Assembly: GCA_005885555.1 (NCBI GenBank)
Contig: VAWN01000021.1
Location: 65,884 to 129,883 of the forward strand
Origin: Actinomycetota bacterium
GTDB lineage: Bacteria > Actinomycetota > Actinomycetes > Mycobacteriales > Micromonosporaceae
DNA: 64,000 bases
Direction of reading: 5' to 3'
Part shown: piece by piece, positions 7,579 through 16,116 of the stretch
How the letters are laid out: each line of letters opens with the position of its first letter
Position numbering within the stretch: the stretch's first letter is position 1
The notes under the pieces: model-generated
Database searches by the model: none
What the model was told of the DNA's origin: nothing
What the model saw: the letters and a program-made list of their open reading frames with translations, nothing else
Program-made: the position numbers and the translations under genes

Positions 7579-8622
7579 TCATACATTAACTGTCGTCAAT
7601 GGCATTGCGGAGTCCGCCGGGAGGTCCAGGCGACTGGGTGCCACACCGGCGGCGACCAGCCGGGCACCCAGCGCGGCGACCATCGCGCCGTTGTCGGTGC
7701 ACAGCTTCGGCCGGGGTACCCGGACGGTGATGCCGTACCTGCCCGCGCGCTCGGTCGCCAGCGCGCGCAGTCGCGAGTTCGCCGCCACACCGCCGCCGAT
7801 GACGAGCGTGTCGACACCCCGGGCGCGGCAGGCGTCGAGCGCCTTGGCGGTCAGCACGTCGCAGACAGCTTCCTGGAACGCGGCCGCGACGTCGCCGACG
7901 GGTACCGGTTCGCCGGCCCGTTGCCGCGCCTCGACCCAGCGCGCCACGGCCGTCTTCAGGCCGGAGAACGAGAAGTCGAACCGGTGCGCCGCAAGGTCCT
8001 TGGCCGCCGTGAGGCCGCGCGGGAACGCGATCGCGTCCGGATCGCCCTCCCGGGCCGCCCGGTCGATCGGCGGCCCGCCCGGGAACGGCAGCCCCAGCAA
8101 CCGGGCCACCTTGTCGAACGCCTCACCGGCGGCGTCGTCGATCGTCGAGCCGAGGGGTACCACGTCCCGCGACAGGTCGTCGACGAGCAGCAGGGACGAG
8201 TGGCCGCCGGAGACCAGCAGCGCCACCGCGGGTTCGGGCAGCGGCCCGTGTTCCAGGGTGTCCACCGCGACGTGCGCGGCGAGGTGGTTCACGCCGTAGA
8301 CCGGCTTGTCCGCCGCCAGGGCGTACCCCTTCGCGGCCGCCACGCCGACCAGCAGCGCGCCGGCCAGACCCGGACCGGCGGTGACCGCGATGGCGTCCAC
8401 ATCGGACAGTGCCACGCCGGCGTCGGACAGCGCGCGGTGCATCGTGGGTACCATCGCCTCCAGGTGCGCCCGGCTGGCCACCTCCGGTACCACGCCGCCG
8501 AAGCGCGCGTGTTCGTCCACACTGGACGCCACCGCGTCGGCCAGCAGGGTGTACCCGCGCACGATGCCGATACCGGTCTCGTCGCAGGAGGTCTCGATCC
8601 CGAGTACCAGCGGCTCAACCAT
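7579..8622 (-). CDS. tsaD: tRNA threonylcarbamoyltransferase TsaD
   Basis: Transfers threonylcarbamoyl from its AMP ester to A37 of ANN-decoding tRNAs (t6A), with TsaB and TsaE as partners. The 347-residue ASKHA-fold protein shows [11 protein letters not shown] at the N-terminus and the metal-binding HxxxH pattern in [12 protein letters not shown] near residue 112. It also has [10 protein letters not shown], the [10 protein letters not shown] segment and a C-terminal [12 protein letters not shown]. It overlaps rimI by 8 bp in the order tsaB-rimI-tsaD. Confidence 0.97.
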   Translation of the reverse strand: MVEPLVLGIETSCDETGIGIVRGYTLLADAVASSVDEHARFGGVVPEVASRAHLEAMVPTMHRALSDAGVALSDVDAIAVTAGPGLAGALLVGVAAAKGYALAADKPVYGVNHLAAHVAVDTLEHGPLPEPAVALLVSGGHSSLLLVDDLSRDVVPLGSTIDDAAGEAFDKVARLLGLPFPGGPPIDRAAREGDPDAIAFPRGLTAAKDLAAHRFDFSFSGLKTAVARWVEARQRAGEPVPVGDVAAAFQEAVCDVLTAKALDACRARGVDTLVIGGGVAANSRLRALATERAGRYGITVRVPRPKLCTDNGAMVAALGARLVAAGVAPSRLDLPADSAMPLTTVNV

Positions 8623-9055
8623 CGCGCCTCATCACCACCGCGTCCGTGTTGCTCGGTTGGTAGTACCCGCGGCGCACCCCGACCGGCGCGAACCCGTACC
8701 GGTCGTAGAGCCGCTGCGCCTTCGCGTTGTCGACGGCCACCTCCAGCAGCACCGGCCGGGCGCCGCGCCGGTCCGCCTCGACGAGCAGCGCCTCCAGCAA
8801 CGACCGGCCGATGCCGCGGTGCTGGCGGTCGCCGCGTACCGCGATGTTCTGGATCCACGCCTCCGCACCGGTGACGCTCAGCCCGGCGTACCCGACGACG
8901 CTGCCGCCGTCGAGCGCGACGAGGTAGTAGTGGCCGTTGGCCAGCTCGTTCCAGAACATCGCGGCCGACCAGCGCTCGTCGCCGAAGAGCTCGGCCTCGA
9001 TGGGTACCAGGTCGGCAATGTGCCACCAGCGCATCCGCTCGACGGAGACGCTCAC
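8615..9055 (-). CDS. rimI: Ribosomal protein S18 alanine N-acetyltransferase RimI
   Basis: A GNAT-fold N-acetyltransferase of 146 residues, located between tsaB and tsaD as in many bacteria. The acetyl-CoA pyrophosphate loop [11 protein letters not shown] is visible, followed by the family's [19 protein letters not shown] motif. By family knowledge it acetylates the N-terminal alanine of S18, though actinobacterial RimI can have a wider range. It overlaps both neighbours by a few bases. Confidence 0.93.
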   Translation of the reverse strand: MSVSVERMRWWHIADLVPIEAELFGDERWSAAMFWNELANGHYYLVALDGGSVVGYAGLSVTGAEAWIQNIAVRGDRQHRGIGRSLLEALLVEADRRGARPVLLEVAVDNAKAQRLYDRYGFAPVGVRRGYYQPSNTDAVVMRRDG

Positions 9056-9720
9056 CGGGTGACCGCCTTGGGGGCACCGGGTTCGACGGCGTCGGGGCGG
9101 CGCAGGTACAGCGGTACCAACTGTTCCGACGGCGCCTTCTCGCGGACCCGCGGCGCGGCGAGCGCGGCGAGTCCCGCGGCCGGCGGATAGCGGGGCATGT
9201 CGCGGACCGGCACACCGAGCACGTCGGCGTACCGCAGCGCCCCGTCCCCGACGGCCGCCTCAACGTCCAGCGTCAGCTCCGCCGGGCGGTCCACGGCCGG
9301 CCCGGCGAGCCGCTTTCCGTCCTCGTAGACCGCCCAGTAGATCTCGCGGCGGCGGGCGTCGGTGGCGACCAGTACCCGACCGGTGGCGGCTACCCGACCG
9401 GTGGCGGCCCAGCCGAGCGCGTCGAGCGTGCCGACGCCGTACGCCGGGATGTCCAGCGTGTCGGCCAGCGCGGCGGCCGTCACCAGCCCCACGCGCAGGC
9501 CGGTGAACGGGCCGGGACCGAGCCCGGCCACCACCGCGGCCAGGTCGGGCGGGGTGGCGCCGGCCTCGTGCAGTACCGCGTCGATCGACGGGGCGAGCAG
9601 CTCGCCGTGTGCCCGCGCGTCCACGGTGACCCGCTCGGCGAGCACCTCCACCGTGTCGGTGACGGAGGCGACGGCCGCGGTGATCGCCGGCGTCGCCGTG
9701 TCGAGGACGAGGACAAGCAC
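9052..9720 (-). CDS. tsaB: t6A biosynthesis protein TsaB
   Basis: A non-catalytic ASKHA-fold partner of TsaD. Landmarks are LVLDTATPAITAAV at the N-terminus, HGELLAPSID, and the TsaB/TsaD-type VVAGLGPGPFTGLRVGL. The GTG at 9720 is chosen because a TAGGGT -10 box ends exactly seven bases upstream; the reading 12 codons longer has no support. The length is about 222 residues. It opens the tsaB-rimI-tsaD unit. Confidence 0.95.
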   Translation of the reverse strand: MLVLVLDTATPAITAAVASVTDTVEVLAERVTVDARAHGELLAPSIDAVLHEAGATPPDLAAVVAGLGPGPFTGLRVGLVTAAALADTLDIPAYGVGTLDALGWAATGRVAATGRVLVATDARRREIYWAVYEDGKRLAGPAVDRPAELTLDVEAAVGDGALRYADVLGVPVRDMPRYPPAAGLAALAAPRVREKAPSEQLVPLYLRRPDAVEPGAPKAVTR

Positions 9721-9727
9721 GGTATGT

Positions 9728-9733
9728 ACCCTA
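9728..9733 (-). promoter_or_regulatory. -10 box (TAGGGT) of the leaderless tsaB-rimI-tsaD transcript
   Basis: TAGGGT on the minus strand is followed by seven bases and then the tsaB GTG. There is no ribosome binding site, so translation probably starts at the 5' end of the message. Confidence 0.55.
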
Positions 9734-9758
9734 ACCGCGGCCGGACCGCCCGCCACGT

Positions 9759-9879
9759 GGGGTCGCGGCGCGCTGCCGGGGTCGCGGGACGCGGTGCCGG
9801 GGTCGCGCGGTGCGGTGCCGGGGTCGCGGGACGCGGGCCGGAGTCGTGCGGCGCTGCTGGGGTCGCGCGGTGCGGTGCT
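9759..9879. repeat. Degenerate 19-21 bp tandem repeat upstream of a secreted-protein gene
   Basis: About six copies of a unit resembling GGGGTCGCGGGACGCGGTGCC run head to tail between the divergent tsaB and the secreted-protein gene at 9899. The period is 19-21 bp, close to two helical turns. Units 2, 3 and 6 are nearly identical and the others have drifted. It ends just upstream of the -10 box of the right-hand gene. Confidence 0.85.
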
Positions 9880-9886
9880 GACCCGC

Positions 9887-9892
9887 TACGGT
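9887..9892 (+). promoter_or_regulatory. -10 box (TACGGT) of a leaderless transcript
   Basis: TACGGT is followed by six bases and the GTG at 9899. It lies immediately downstream of the tandem repeat, which would occupy the -35 and upstream-element region. Confidence 0.5.
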
Positions 9893-9898
9893 CGCCCG

Positions 9899-10387
9899 GT
9901 GCTGAAGCGGGTGCTGCTGGTCGTCGCCGTGGCCGCCCTCGCGTTCGCCGCCTATTCGCTGGTGCGCGGGGTGGCGGCCGGGGACACGGTGCGCACGGGG
10001 AGCGGGTACAGCTATGCGGTACCGCAGGGGTGGCACCACCGGCTGCCCTGCGACCGCAAGCCGTTCACCGGTGGCGGGTACACCGACGACGGGTGCGCCC
10101 GGCCGGACCCGTCGAACGAGGCCGGGGCATACCTGGTGTCCTCGCCGGTGGCCGCCGACCGGTCCGCGAATGACGTCGCCGACGCGTTGAGCGCCCAGGT
10201 GACCGGGTACCGGCCGTGTACCGGCGAGGGCGGCTGCCTGCGCAGCGTCGCCAACCCGGGGCAGCGGGCCGAGGTACGGGTGCGGGTGGACCGGGGACGG
10301 GCGGTGGCGATGCTGTGCCTGCGCAGCGACAGGTCCGACGTGGCCCGTGGCTGCGACGTGGTGTGGAACCACATCAGCATCGGCTGA
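9899..10387 (+). CDS. Secreted/membrane-anchored hypothetical protein
   Basis: A 162-residue protein with an N-terminal hydrophobic segment (VLLVVAVAALAFAAYSLV) behind a basic KR. This is a signal anchor or an uncleaved signal; there is no lipobox. The outside part starts with GSGYSYAVPQGWHH and contains six cysteines, which suggests disulfides. The pattern resembles small actinobacterial surface proteins of unknown role. The start is fixed by the -10 box. It is convergent with tsaE and separated from it by a hairpin. Confidence 0.7.
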   Translation: MLKRVLLVVAVAALAFAAYSLVRGVAAGDTVRTGSGYSYAVPQGWHHRLPCDRKPFTGGGYTDDGCARPDPSNEAGAYLVSSPVAADRSANDVADALSAQVTGYRPCTGEGGCLRSVANPGQRAEVRVRVDRGRAVAMLCLRSDRSDVARGCDVVWNHISIG

Positions 10388-10420
10388 CCGGGCGCCGACC
10401 CGGGCGCCGACCCGGGCCGG
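10385..10420. repeat. 12-bp tandem repeat, three copies, starting at a stop codon
   Basis: The units TGACCGGGCGCC, GACCCGGGCGCC and GACCCGGGCCGG follow each other. The first TGA is the stop of the secreted-protein gene. This is the second gene in the window with a short tandem array beginning at its stop. Confidence 0.8.
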
Positions 10421-10434
10421 CCCCGGGCGGCTCC

Positions 10435-10484
10435 GGATCTTGGACGTTTGTGCCCCCTGCAGGGGGTGCTCGCGTCCAAGATCC
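10435..10484. terminator. Nested hairpin between convergent genes, GATCTTGGA type
   Basis: Perfect 12-bp arms (GGATCTTGGACG and complement) enclose a second perfect palindrome, CCCCCTGCAGGGGG. It sits between the convergent secreted-protein gene and tsaE and can stop transcription from both sides. The outer arm matches the hairpin at 2856-2932. Confidence 0.75.
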
Positions 10485-10496
10485 AGGAGAAAGCGG

Positions 10497-10949
10497 TCAG
10501 CGCGCGGCGAGCGACGCCAGGCGGGCCGACCAGTCGCCGTGGTGCGGCACCAGCGTGACCTCGCGGGTCTCGTCGTCGTCGCCGCGCTCGATGCGTACCT
10601 CGAGGTAGGCGTCGGCCAGCTGTTCCACCTTGCCGCCGCCCCATTCCACGACGGTCACCGAGTCGTCGACCGACGCGTCCAGGTCCAGGTCGTCGACCTC
10701 GCCGGGGGTACCCAGCCGGTACGCGTCGACGTGCACGAACGGCACCCGCCCGCCGCGGTGTACCCGGGCGATGACGAACGTCGGCGAGGTGACCTCACCG
10801 GGTACGTCGAGTCCGGCGCCGATGCCCTGTGCCAGCGCGGTCTTCCCGGCGCCGAGCGGCCCGCTCAGCAGCACCAGGTCACCCGGTCGCAGGACACGAC
10901 CCAGCGCCCGGCCGAAGTCCCGGGTGTCCTCGACCGTAGGCAGTCTCAT
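10497..10949 (-). CDS. tsaE: t6A biosynthesis ATPase TsaE
   Basis: A P-loop ATPase that drives turnover of the TsaB-TsaD complex. The 150-residue protein has Walker A SGPLGAGKTALAQG, the switch region VTSPTFVIARVH, the HVDAYRLG motif and VEWGGGKVEQL. The ATG at 10949 is preferred because family members start at this point. The longer upstream reading is an intercistronic repeat ORF whose TGA overlaps this ATG. Confidence 0.95.
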   Translation of the reverse strand: MRLPTVEDTRDFGRALGRVLRPGDLVLLSGPLGAGKTALAQGIGAGLDVPGEVTSPTFVIARVHRGGRVPFVHVDAYRLGTPGEVDDLDLDASVDDSVTVVEWGGGKVEQLADAYLEVRIERGDDDETREVTLVPHHGDWSARLASLAAR

Positions 10950-11050
10950 ACCAGTGCCTTCTGGTTCGCTCCGCGCGGCGCTTCGGTGCGCCACCTTCCC
11001 TCCTCGCTGCGCTCGTCAGTCCAGGTGCCGCCGCGCCCCACTGCGCTCAC
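10946..11050 (-). repeat. Intercistronic repeat ORF (linker copy A), 34 codons, before tsaE
   Basis: A GTG overlapping the stop of the uracil-DNA glycosylase gene (GTGA) opens a 34-codon frame. Its TGA overlaps the tsaE ATG (ATGA). The peptide begins VSAVGRGGTWTDERSEEGR. A second copy with the same architecture and clear amino-acid similarity lies between rplM and rpsI (23713-23814). The shared core base string GAGCGCAGCGAGG recurs in the copies at 25721 and 60664. Whether the peptide is made or matters is unknown. Confidence 0.75.
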
Positions 11051-11613
11051 ACCAGCTCCCTCGCGGCGAAGGCGAGGTCGTCGCGCAGGGCCGCCATCGG
11101 CGCACCGGCCGGCCCGAAGCGGATCGCCGCGCTCGGATGGTAGGTGGCGATGACCTTGTAGTCGCCGATGCGGTGCACGATCCCCCGCGCCTCCGCCAGC
11201 GTGGTACGCCGGCCCAGGAACCAGGCGACCGCGGTCAGCCCGAGCGCGACGATCAGCCGCGGCTGCAGCAGGGCGAGCTGGCGCTGCAGGTAAGGCCGGC
11301 ACTGCGCGACCTCGGCCGGTGTCGGCCGGCGGTTGTTCGGCGGCCGGCACTTGATGACGTTGAGCACGCCGACCTCGGCCCGCGACATGCCGGCGTCGGC
11401 GAGCAGCTGGTCCAGCAACTGCCCGGCCTTGCCGACGAACGGCCGGCCGGCGGCGTCCTCCTGGGCGCCGGGCGCTTCGCCGACGAAGACCAGCCGGGCC
11501 GGTACCGCCGGCGCCGGATCGCCGACCACCACCTTCTGCCGGGTGGCGGCGAGCTCCTCGCAGGCATGGCAGGTCGAGATCTCCCGCACGAGCGCGGGCC
11601 ACTGCGACGGCAT
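11047..11613 (-). CDS. Family 4-type uracil-DNA glycosylase with iron-sulfur cluster
   Basis: Excises uracil from DNA as the first step of base excision repair. The 188-residue protein has the family 4/5 motif GEAPGAQEDAAGRPFVGKAGQLL, the TYHPSAAIR motif near the C-terminus, and four cysteines placed for a 4Fe-4S cluster (CHAC; NVIKCRPP; AQCRPYL). Whether it is UdgA-like or the uracil-trapping UdgX class cannot be settled; the UdgX-specific KRRIH loop is not seen. It starts at the ATG that overlaps the upstream stop (TGATG). Confidence 0.9.
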   Translation of the reverse strand: MPSQWPALVREISTCHACEELAATRQKVVVGDPAPAVPARLVFVGEAPGAQEDAAGRPFVGKAGQLLDQLLADAGMSRAEVGVLNVIKCRPPNNRRPTPAEVAQCRPYLQRQLALLQPRLIVALGLTAVAWFLGRRTTLAEARGIVHRIGDYKVIATYHPSAAIRFGPAGAPMAALRDDLAFAARELV

Positions 11614-12710
11614 CAGTAGATCTGCTCCAGGAACTCCAGCAGCGCGGCGTTGACGATGTCCGGTCGTTCGAGCAGGGCCACGTGTCCGGCGCCCGGTACC
11701 GCGACGAAGCTCGCATCGGGAAGTATGCGGCAGATCTCGGCGGAGTGGTCCGGCGGGGTTACCTTGTCGTCCTCGCCGCAGACGACCAGCACCTTGGTGC
11801 GCTTGAGCGCCTCCAGCGCCGGGTACCGCGCGTGCGTGTAGATGGTGCGCAGGTACCGCGCCACGACCACGGTGTCGGTCCGCGAGTTCATCCGCTCGAC
11901 GTAGCTGACCAGCGCCCGGTCCGGCTCCTCCGACCCGAACCCGTACCGCCGGGTGATCAGCCAGCCCAGGTCGGTGGATGCCCGCCGGATGTTGTCGACC
12001 ATGTTCGACGTGAGCTTGCCGCCGCCGATGACGACCGGCATCAGCGGCTTGGCGATGCGGGCCACGTAGTCGGGCATGCCGAAGGCGACCTCGTCGAGCT
12101 TGCCGGCCGAGGTGGACACGAGCACGACGCCCTTGACGCGGTCGCCGAACAGGTCGGGAAACTGCTCGGCGAGCGCCATGATGGTCATCCCGCCCATCGA
12201 GTGTCCGATGAGGACGAGCGGCCCGTCGGGAGCGCACTCGTCGATGACCCGTACCAGCCCGTCGGCGAGGTCGTCGAGGGTGTACTCGCCGTCGGCCAGC
12301 TTGCCGGACCGGCCGTGCCCGGGCTGGTCGTAGAACACCATGCGGTGCTCGCCCAGCCGGGTCAGCTCGGCACGCTGGAAGTAGAACGTGCCCATGTCCA
12401 GGCAGAAGCCGTGGATGAAGATCAGGGTCGGGTCGACGTCGTCGAGTGGTCCGAGGTCCAGCTCGTTCCCGTCCACCGGATCGACAATCTCCACGTGCAG
12501 GTCCACGCCGAAATCCGTGGGTACCGCGACCGCCTCGTCGCACGGCAACGGCCGGAACCACTCCCCGGCCTGCGTGTCGTCGGCTTCCGGGGCACGCCGG
12601 CGGCGCAGCAGGAGACGTTCTGCCGTGACTCCTACTGCCACCCCGGTTGCGGCCACACCGACCAGAGCCCCGATGAGCCCGGCCCGCTTCAGCCGCTCGC
12701 GCCTAGCCAC
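11613..12710 (-). CDS. Alpha/beta hydrolase, membrane-anchored
   Basis: 365 residues with an N-terminal hydrophobic helix (AGLIGALVGVAATGVAVGV) after a basic stretch, so it is likely tethered to the membrane. The hydrolase core has the oxyanion HGFCLDMG, the nucleophile elbow GHSMGG, a late Asp in CGEDDKVTPP and the catalytic His in VPGAGHVALLE. The substrate is unknown. It overlaps alr by 8 bp, an arrangement common in actinobacteria, and sits in an alr-hydrolase-glycosylase-tsaE transcript. Confidence 0.88.
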   Translation of the reverse strand: MARRERLKRAGLIGALVGVAATGVAVGVTAERLLLRRRRAPEADDTQAGEWFRPLPCDEAVAVPTDFGVDLHVEIVDPVDGNELDLGPLDDVDPTLIFIHGFCLDMGTFYFQRAELTRLGEHRMVFYDQPGHGRSGKLADGEYTLDDLADGLVRVIDECAPDGPLVLIGHSMGGMTIMALAEQFPDLFGDRVKGVVLVSTSAGKLDEVAFGMPDYVARIAKPLMPVVIGGGKLTSNMVDNIRRASTDLGWLITRRYGFGSEEPDRALVSYVERMNSRTDTVVVARYLRTIYTHARYPALEALKRTKVLVVCGEDDKVTPPDHSAEICRILPDASFVAVPGAGHVALLERPDIVNAALLEFLEQIY

Positions 12711-13815
12711 CGGCGTACACCCGCGGCACCCGTACCGTGCTCATCCGGGTGACGATCTCGTAGTTGATGGTGCCGACCGCGGCCGCCCAGTCGTCGGCGG
12801 TCGGCTCGCCCTCGTCGCCGGGCCCGAAGAGCACCGCGACGTCGCCGGCCGCCACCGGGTCGTCGCCGCAGTCGAGCACGATCTGGTCCATGCACACCCG
12901 GCCGGCGATCGTGCGCCGCCGGCCGGCGAGCCACACCGGGCCGCTGTTGGAGGCGTGCCGCGGCACCCCGTCGCCGTACCCGAGCGGCACGACCGCGAGC
13001 GTCGTCTGCGCCCCGGTGGTGTACGTGTGCCCGTAGGACACGCCCTCCCCGGCCGCGACCCGCTTGGCCAGCAGCACCCGGGCGCGCACCGTCATCGCCG
13101 GCCGCAACCCGAAGCGCTGCCCCGCGACCGGCGACAGCCCGTAGGTCGCGATCCCCGGCCGTACCAGGTCGAAGTGGCTGTCCGGCCGGGTCAGCGTGGC
13201 GGCCGAGTTGGCCAGGTGCCGGTACCGCGGACTGAGCCCGAACCGCGCCGCGGTCGCGAGGCCCTCGCGGAAGGCCGCAAGCTGGCGGTCGATGGACGGG
13301 TCGCCCGGCTCGTCCGCGCGGGCGAAGTGGCTCCACGCCCCGACGACCTCGACCCAGCCGTCGGCCTGCGCCTTCGCCGCGGCCTCGACCAGCGCCAGCC
13401 AGTCGGCCGGTTTCGCGCCGCCGCGGTTGAGGCCCGTGTCGATCTTCAGGTGTACCCGCGCCGGCCGGCCCGCGACGCGCGCCGCCTCGACCAGTTCGGC
13501 GAGCAGTCCGGTGCCCGACGCGGACAGGTCCACGCCCGCCTCGACGCCGCGGTGCAGCGGCAGGCCGGGTACCAGCAGCCAGGCCAGGACCGGCGCGGTG
13601 ATGCCGGCCGCGCGCAGCGCCAGCGCCTCGTCCAGGGTGCAGGCGCCCAGCCAGGTGGCGCCGGCGTCGAGCGCGGCGCGGGCGACCGGGACCATGCCGT
13701 GGCCGTAGCCGTCGGCCTTGACGACCGCCATCACCTCGGCGGTGGTACCCGCGCGCAGCAGCCCCACGTTGTGTCGGATCGCGTCGAGGTCGACGCGGAT
13801 CTCGGCCTGCCACAT
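12703..13815 (-). CDS. alr: Alanine racemase
   Basis: A PLP enzyme that makes D-alanine for peptidoglycan. The 370-residue protein shows the PLP lysine motif VMAVVKADGYGHG near residue 35, the phosphate-binding region around RPGIATYGLSP, and the second-subunit catalytic Tyr in GVSYGHTYTT with VCMDQIVLD after it. The ATG at 13815 sits seven bases after a TAGCAT -10 box that overlaps the nnrD stop. The gene therefore heads its own leaderless transcript. Confidence 0.96.
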   Translation of the reverse strand: MWQAEIRVDLDAIRHNVGLLRAGTTAEVMAVVKADGYGHGMVPVARAALDAGATWLGACTLDEALALRAAGITAPVLAWLLVPGLPLHRGVEAGVDLSASGTGLLAELVEAARVAGRPARVHLKIDTGLNRGGAKPADWLALVEAAAKAQADGWVEVVGAWSHFARADEPGDPSIDRQLAAFREGLATAARFGLSPRYRHLANSAATLTRPDSHFDLVRPGIATYGLSPVAGQRFGLRPAMTVRARVLLAKRVAAGEGVSYGHTYTTGAQTTLAVVPLGYGDGVPRHASNSGPVWLAGRRRTIAGRVCMDQIVLDCGDDPVAAGDVAVLFGPGDEGEPTADDWAAAVGTINYEIVTRMSTVRVPRVYAGG

Positions 13816-13822
13816 GGCGTCA

Positions 13823-13828
13823 ATGCTA
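13823..13828 (-). promoter_or_regulatory. -10 box (TAGCAT) of the leaderless alr transcript
   Basis: The TAG of this hexamer is also the stop codon of the upstream nnrED gene. Seven bases separate it from the alr ATG, and no Shine-Dalgarno sequence is present. Confidence 0.5.
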
Positions 13829-15244
13829 CCGGCGGGTTAAGTCGGAAACCGCTGCTCGTAAAGCATCCGCCACATCACTGGCCGTGACCGGGCCGTCCTC
13901 CGCCGCCCGCCGGCCGGCCAGCCCGTGCGCGAACGCGGCCGCGACCGCCGCCTCGACCGGCGGCACGGACCCGGCCAGCAGCGCCCCCAGCACTCCGGAC
14001 AGCACGTCGCCGGAACCGCCGGTGGCCAGGGTCGCGGTCCCGGTCGGGTTCACCCAGGCGGTACCGTCCGGCGCCGCGACCACGGTCCGGTCGCCCTTCA
14101 GCAGTACCGTGGCGTTCAGCTTGGCGGCCAGGCCGAGCGCGGACCCGACCCGGTCCGGGCCGGGCGGCTCCCCGGCGAGCCGGGCGAACTCGCGATCGTG
14201 CGGGGTCACCACGACGGGTGCCCGCCGGGCCCGCAGCACGTCGGCCATCGCGCCGTCCACCAGCAGGGTGAGCGCGTCGGCGTCCAGGCACACCGGTACC
14301 GGGGCGGCCAGCACGGTGCGCAGTTCCGCCGCGGCGTGCTCGTCGGTACCCAGCCCCGACCCGCACACCCACGCCTGCACCCGCCCGGCCTCCGCGACCC
14401 GCCCGGTGACGATGACCGACGGGTGGCGCAGCTTCACGTACTCCGCCGCCGCCCCGGCGTAGCGCACCATCCCCGTCGGTCCGGCGCAGGCACCGGCGAC
14501 GGAGAGGACGGCGGCACCCGGGTACGTCGCCGATCCGGTGGCGACGCCGACCACGCCGCGGGTGTACTTGTCGGACTCCCGGCCGGGCCGCGGCCACCAG
14601 GAACGGATGTCATCGCGGGTGGCCACGCGCAACGCCGGCGGTACCCGCGGCGCGAGCCCGATGTCGACCTGCTCGACCAGGCCCGCGTGCGCCGCGCCGG
14701 CACCGACGAGCAGTCCGGGCTTGAGGCAGCCGAAGGTGACGGTGACGTCGGCGTCCACCGCCGCACCGGGTACCGCGCCGGTGTCCGCGTCGACGCCGGA
14801 CGGTACGTCGACGGCGACGACGGTCGCGTCCCCGAGGCCCTCGACGACCGCGGCCGCTTCCGGTCGCAGGCCGCCCTTGCCGCCGATCCCCACGATGCCG
14901 TCCAGTACGACGTCCACTGTGGACGGTGGTTCGTCGGTCGTCCGGCCACCGGCGGCACGCAGCGCGGCGAGGCCGGCGCGGTGCGCCCGTTCGGGACTGA
15001 GCAGCAGCGCGCTGACCCGGGCGCCCCGGCGGGCCAGCCGGGCACCGGCGAACAGCGCGTCGCCGCCGTTGTCACCGCTGCCGACCAGCAGCAGGATCCG
15101 GGCACCGTAGACGCCGCCGAGCAGCTGCGCGGTGCGGCGGGCGAGTCCGGCGGCGGCGCGCTGCATGAGGGTACCCTCGGGCAGCCGCGCCATCAGGTCC
15201 TGCTCGGCGACCCGGACGTCAGCGACCCGCCACGCGCCTTTCAC
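13826..15244 (-). CDS. nnr: Bifunctional NAD(P)H-hydrate epimerase / ADP-dependent dehydratase
   Basis: Repairs damaged NADH and NADPH hydrates. The N-terminal half (about residues 1-205) is the YjeF_N epimerase domain, with [18 protein letters not shown] and the DGIVGIGG motif. The C-terminal half is the ribokinase-like dehydratase, with PHDREFARL, the [10 protein letters not shown] strand and [19 protein letters not shown]. The GTG overlaps the acpS stop (GTGA). The length of 472 residues is typical of the fused form. Confidence 0.93.
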   Translation of the reverse strand: MKGAWRVADVRVAEQDLMARLPEGTLMQRAAAGLARRTAQLLGGVYGARILLLVGSGDNGGDALFAGARLARRGARVSALLLSPERAHRAGLAALRAAGGRTTDEPPSTVDVVLDGIVGIGGKGGLRPEAAAVVEGLGDATVVAVDVPSGVDADTGAVPGAAVDADVTVTFGCLKPGLLVGAGAAHAGLVEQVDIGLAPRVPPALRVATRDDIRSWWPRPGRESDKYTRGVVGVATGSATYPGAAVLSVAGACAGPTGMVRYAGAAAEYVKLRHPSVIVTGRVAEAGRVQAWVCGSGLGTDEHAAAELRTVLAAPVPVCLDADALTLLVDGAMADVLRARRAPVVVTPHDREFARLAGEPPGPDRVGSALGLAAKLNATVLLKGDRTVVAAPDGTAWVNPTGTATLATGGSGDVLSGVLGALLAGSVPPVEAAVAAAFAHGLAGRRAAEDGPVTASDVADALRAAVSDLTRR

Positions 15245-15651
15245 CCCTGCTCCCCGCGCGCTTCGACGCGCTCGTTCTCGGCCAGCCGTTCGGCGACCAC
15301 CATCGCCGAGGCGATCCCGCCGTCGTGCGACAGCGACAGGTGCCACCGGTTGATCTCGCGTTCGGCGGCGGCCGCGGCGACGGTACCGGCGACGGTCAGC
15401 CACGGCCGGCCGTCCGGGTCGGCGACGATCTCGCAGTCGTGCCAGTGCAGCCCGGACGGTGCGCCGAGCGCCTTGGCGACCGCCTCCTTGGCCGCGAACC
15501 GGGCCGCCAGCGACTCCGGCGAGCGCGGGTTGCCCGACGGCGTGGTGCGTTCCGCGTCGGTGAACAACCGGTCGCCCAGCAGCGGGGTACGGCCGAGGGC
15601 GCGGGCGAACCGCTCGACCAGTACGACGTCGATGCCGACTGCCACGATCAC
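15241..15651 (-). CDS. acpS: Holo-[acyl-carrier-protein] synthase
   Basis: Transfers 4'-phosphopantetheine from CoA to acyl carrier protein. The 136-residue protein has the magnesium-binding [14 protein letters not shown] motif at its N-terminus and [13 protein letters not shown] in the middle; the end of the fold is [15 protein letters not shown]. The C-terminal tail is a short charged extension. The GTG at 15651 is fixed by a TAGGGT -10 box seven bases upstream. It is co-transcribed with nnr. Confidence 0.93.
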   Translation of the reverse strand: MIVAVGIDVVLVERFARALGRTPLLGDRLFTDAERTTPSGNPRSPESLAARFAAKEAVAKALGAPSGLHWHDCEIVADPDGRPWLTVAGTVAAAAAEREINRWHLSLSHDGGIASAMVVAERLAENERVEARGEQG

Positions 15652-15658
15652 GCCCAAC

Positions 15659-15664
15659 ACCCTA
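15659..15664 (-). promoter_or_regulatory. -10 box (TAGGGT) of the leaderless acpS-nnr transcript
   Basis: The same hexamer as at tsaB, followed by seven bases and GTG. A large inverted repeat lies immediately upstream (15671-15722). Confidence 0.55.
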
Positions 15665-15670
15665 TCGGCA

Positions 15671-15722
15671 ACCCCTGTGGACGGCGCGGGTGTCCCGCCG
15701 GGCCGCGGTTGTCCACAGGGGG
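15671..15722. promoter_or_regulatory. 11-bp inverted repeat with DnaA-box-like arms between divergent genes
   Basis: CCCCTGTGGAC at 15672-15682 and GTCCACAGGGG at 15711-15721 are perfect complements about 28 bp apart. The right arm is preceded by TT, giving TTGTCCACA, which equals the actinobacterial DnaA box consensus. The repeat lies over the likely -35 region of acpS and upstream of the type VII-style gene, so it could be an operator for either. Confidence 0.55.
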
Positions 15723-15758
15723 TACCGGGCGGTGGCCGGGTCGGCTTGGCTGGTCGGC

Positions 15759-16025
15759 ATGGAGGTATCCCCGAGCCTGTTGCGCCGCACCGGTGGCGCT
15801 CTCTTCGACATGGCCGACCAGGTGCGCAGTGCGCTGGGCGGCGACCGTACGGGTCCCGGTGACTGCGCCTGGGCCACCGATGCCGAGCTGCCTGCCCAGG
15901 TGGGCGCCTGGGACGGGTACCTGGCGGAGCTGGCCGGCCGGCTCGACGACGCGGGCGACCGGTTGCGCCGGGCGGCCGACGGGTACACCGGCGCCGACCG
16001 CGACGCGTGGCGCCGGTTGTCGTGA
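15759..16025 (+). CDS. Small type VII secretion (EspC/WXG100-like) candidate
   Basis: An 88-residue helical protein of the size and composition of ESX-associated small proteins. It has two predicted amphipathic helices with heptad-like [20 protein letters not shown] and [29 protein letters not shown]. There is no canonical WxG, though DCAWATD falls near the turn. The C-terminus [12 protein letters not shown] resembles EspC-type tails. It is followed 90 bp later by a DUF1023 hydrolase, a common pairing in actinobacteria. The start is the first ATG compatible with the fold; no clear ribosome binding site is seen. Confidence 0.6.
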   Translation: MEVSPSLLRRTGGALFDMADQVRSALGGDRTGPGDCAWATDAELPAQVGAWDGYLAELAGRLDDAGDRLRRAADGYTGADRDAWRRLS

Positions 16026-16116
16026 CGACCGACGCGCGACGCAGGGCCGGCCCGGCTCGCCCGCCGTCGGACTGCCGGGCGGCGGCCATGCTGACCGCCG
16101 CATCCGGGTGGCGGCC

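Noticed and set aside
15709-15717. Replication origin based on the DnaA-like box
   Set aside because: A single box in an inverted repeat, no AT-rich region, and no dnaA, dnaN or gyr genes nearby.
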